22,347 nucleotides of DNA from WLMZ01 sp037140375 (lineage in GTDB: Bacteria; Actinomycetota; Acidimicrobiia; Acidimicrobiales; Ilumatobacteraceae), in NCBI GenBank assembly GCA_037140375.1, contig JBAXER010000046.1, positions 1 to 22,347 of the forward strand. The letters are read 5' to 3'. Shown here piece after piece: positions 21,099 through 22,347 of the stretch. A program made the position numbers and the translations under genes. The notes below the pieces were generated by a model, which saw only the letters and a list, made by a program, of their open reading frames with translations, did no database searches and was not told where the DNA came from. Numbering within the stretch: the first letter of the stretch is position 1; each line of letters begins with the position of its first letter.

Positions 21099-21576
21099 AG
21101 CCCCAAGCCAGCACATCGGCCTCGAGATCAAGTGGCAAACGATCGGGCGCACGAGTTTCCCACTCACCCCAATCGGCGCGAGGCACGACCCACACAATCT
21201 CGAAGCTGTTGCCATCGGGGTCTAAGCCGTACACCGACTTGGTGGCGCCGTGATCGAATTCGCGATCGATCATGCCTTTGGCAGCGAGTAGGTCTCTCGC
21301 TCGAGCGAGGTCGCTCACGTCATCGACTTCAAGCGCAAAGTGAAACATTCCAACCGCAGCCGGGTTCGCCGCCGGCGCATCGGCAGCAATCTCTACCAGA
21401 CCAAGGTCGTGATGGTTCTGCGAACCAGGCGCCCGTAAGAACGCCATCTTGGGTCCGTAACGATCAACCGCTTCTACGAAGCCAAACAGCTCGCCATAGA
21501 AGTCGATGGAGCGCTGGAGGCTTCGGACCTGAAGCACCAAGTGGTTCACCCGCCGGACTGGAATCGAACTTGTCAT
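21097..21576 (-). CDS. VOC-family (glyoxalase/bleomycin-resistance/dioxygenase fold) protein
   Basis: A 159-residue vicinal-oxygen-chelate protein with two beta-alpha-beta-beta-beta units. The first begins VNHLVLQVRSLQRSIDFYGELFGF, with metal-ligand candidate His12. The second begins GMFHFALEVDDVSDLARARDLLAAKG. The end YGLDPDGNSFEIVW carries the usual Glu ligand. Members include glyoxalases, ring-cleavage dioxygenases and antibiotic-binding proteins, and the substrate is unknown. The ATG at 21576 is chosen because AGAGGA lies about ten bases upstream and the family N-terminus starts there; the frame extends to 21618. It is divergent from the TetR gene, with two tandem dyads between them, so TetR probably represses it. 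Confidence 0.88.
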   Translation of the reverse strand: MTSSIPVRRVNHLVLQVRSLQRSIDFYGELFGFVEAVDRYGPKMAFLRAPGSQNHHDLGLVEIAADAPAANPAAVGMFHFALEVDDVSDLARARDLLAAKGMIDREFDHGATKSVYGLDPDGNSFEIVWVVPRADWGEWETRAPDRLPLDLEADVLAWG

Positions 21577-21603
21577 CAGTTCACGTCCTCTGTTTGTCGA
21601 AGG

Positions 21604-21640
21604 TAAATACAGTGACACTGTATTTACACAGTGTCACTAT
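21604..21640. promoter_or_regulatory. Two tandem TetR-type operators between the VOC and tetR genes
   Basis: The first is a 23-bp perfect palindrome (arms TAAATACAGTG and CACTGTATTTA, 21604-21614 and 21616-21626, central A). The second, ACAGTGTCACTAT (21628-21640), repeats the core with one mismatch, and the centres are 19 bp apart. It overlaps the tetR -10. The arrangement suits autoregulation and control of the VOC gene. Confidence 0.8.
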
Positions 21641-21643
21641 AAT
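21638..21643 (+). promoter_or_regulatory. Consensus -10 (TATAAT) of the tetR gene
   Basis: A perfect TATAAT overlaps the second operator. Transcription should start about 6-7 bases downstream, at or near A21650. No strong -35 is visible at 17 bases; GTGACA lies 20 bases upstream. Confidence 0.55.
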
Positions 21644-21649
21644 CACGGC

Positions 21650-22279
21650 ATCGACGATGTCAAGCCTCCCCGCGATCTGCGTTCACGCCGCGCCGCAGCC
21701 ACCCGCGCGCGCATCATCGAAGCTGCGGGTCACTTGTTCGACGAACGCGGTTACGCAGCAACCACCATCGAGGCGATCGCCGTCACAGCCGATGTGGCCG
21801 TAGAGACCGTGTACTCAAAGTTCCGCAACAAGCGAAACCTGCTCAACGCTTACCTCGAAACAGCAATCGTCGGCGACGCCACCGAGGTGCCGCTGCTGAG
21901 CCGCCCGGCGGTTGCAGCGATTCGGGCATCAACGAATCAACACGACCAGATTGAGCAGATTGCACAACTGATTCGCGGTGTCCTGCAACGCACTGCAGCG
22001 GTTCAGGCCGTGCTCCGCAGTGCCACAGCCGTAGACCCGGAGATCGATTCGATCCTCGCCGACGACGATCGCCGCCGCAAGATCACACATCGCACGTTCG
22101 TTGAGATGATCGCCGCGAACGGCCCGCTCAGTAAGGGACTCACCCTGGCCGAGGCAACCGACACGCTGTCTGCATTGGCCAACCCCGACATGTATTCGTT
22201 CGTCACCAAACGCCGCGGATGGAGCGCCGCTCGCTACCAAAAGTGGCTTGCATCAAGCCTCACCAAATTGCTGCTGTAG
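21650..22279 (+). CDS. TetR/AcrR-family transcriptional regulator (start codon unusual)
   Basis: A TetR repressor. The DNA-binding domain reads RSRRAAATRARIIEAAGHLFDERGYAATTIEAIAVTADVAVETVYSKFRNKRNLL, a textbook TetR N-terminus, and an all-helical ligand/dimer domain follows to the TAG at 22279. The frame has no ATG, GTG or TTG upstream of helix 1. The first canonical start, TTG 21734, would delete helix 1 (20 or so residues of the domain). An ATG at 21657 is in another frame. I place the start at ATC 21650, which lies six bases after TATAAT and gives a 209-residue product (Met/Ile-DDVKPPRDLRSRR...) of normal length. CTG 21677 is an alternative, and a small frameshift or sequence error is also possible. 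It probably regulates itself and the divergent VOC gene. Confidence 0.82.
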   Translation: MDDVKPPRDLRSRRAAATRARIIEAAGHLFDERGYAATTIEAIAVTADVAVETVYSKFRNKRNLLNAYLETAIVGDATEVPLLSRPAVAAIRASTNQHDQIEQIAQLIRGVLQRTAAVQAVLRSATAVDPEIDSILADDDRRRKITHRTFVEMIAANGPLSKGLTLAEATDTLSALANPDMYSFVTKRRGWSAARYQKWLASSLTKLLL

Positions 22280-22292
22280 CGAGCTCTGCAGG

Positions 22293-22347
22293 TCAACGGC
22301 CGCTGTGGCCGAAGCCTCCACCGCGGTCGAGGCCGTCGAGCGAGTCG
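22293..22347 (-). CDS. C-terminal end of an unidentified gene (partial)
   Basis: Reading in from the right edge on the minus strand, one frame gives DSLDGLDRGGGFGHSGR and a TGA at 22293. Codons end mostly in G or C, as in neighbouring genes, and the gene would be convergent with tetR. With 17 residues no family can be named, and the call rests on codon bias alone. Confidence 0.35.
   Translation of the reverse strand, partial: DSLDGLDRGGGFGHSGR

Noticed and set aside
20246..21106. 286-codon minus-strand frame at the right end of the element
   Set aside because: It crosses the DUF1330 gene in antisense, the hairpins, attR and the 8-bp repeat. The translation is Arg-rich and unlike any family.

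Overview
This window reads as a chromosomal segment of a high-GC actinobacterium-like bacterium, most likely of the Acidimicrobiia/Ilumatobacter type. That placement is inferred from gene content: an actinobacterial TopA with a lysine-rich tail, a compact Tad locus of the mycobacterial/streptomycete kind, and apparent leaderless starts. No rRNA or other direct taxonomic marker is present.

Layout. Positions 1-3912 (minus strand) carry a replication cluster, topA-tmk-holB, with holB cut by the left edge. Next come an MMPL-family transporter (4005-6311, minus) and an aldo/keto reductase (6471-7439, minus) divergent from rsgA (7520-8566, plus). From 15525 down to 8606 the minus strand holds a methyltransferase, a D-2-hydroxyacid dehydrogenase, a compact Tad locus (tadZ-tadA-tadB-tadC-DUF4244 pilin-tadE), a STAS protein, a lipoprotein and a peroxiredoxin-like gene.

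The main result is a selenocysteine signature in two independent parts. The peroxiredoxin-like gene (8606-9148) has one in-frame TGA at codon 40, exactly at the first Cys of its CxxC redox motif (FLRHFG-U-VFC). A bacterial-SECIS-like hairpin follows directly. About 6.4 kb away, 15581-15676 is a 96-nt tRNA with anticodon TCA, an 8+5 acceptor/T architecture, a 7-bp variable arm and an encoded CCA: tRNA-Sec (selC). A conventional gene call would start the peroxiredoxin at a GTG just after the TGA and lose the active-site residue.

selC is also an integration site. Its 3' 17 bases (15660-15676) recur perfectly at 21023-21039 and bracket a GC-rich element of about 5.4 kb. It carries a tyrosine recombinase, four phased 12-bp iterons, a shikimate-kinase-like P-loop protein, a Phd/RelE toxin-antitoxin pair, and an SDR-HxlR operon plus a DUF1330 gene. 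These last two units have near-identical promoters (TTGCAn-N17-TAGATT) and shared TTGCA/TGCAA dyads, which points to one HxlR-controlled regulon. Three strong hairpins lie near the right end.

Right of the element are an 8-bp tandem repeat, a VOC/glyoxalase-fold gene and a divergent TetR regulator with two tandem operators between them. The TetR gene has no canonical start codon upstream of its DNA-binding domain and may begin at an AUC on a leaderless mRNA. The last 55 bases probably hold the C-terminal end of a further minus-strand gene.
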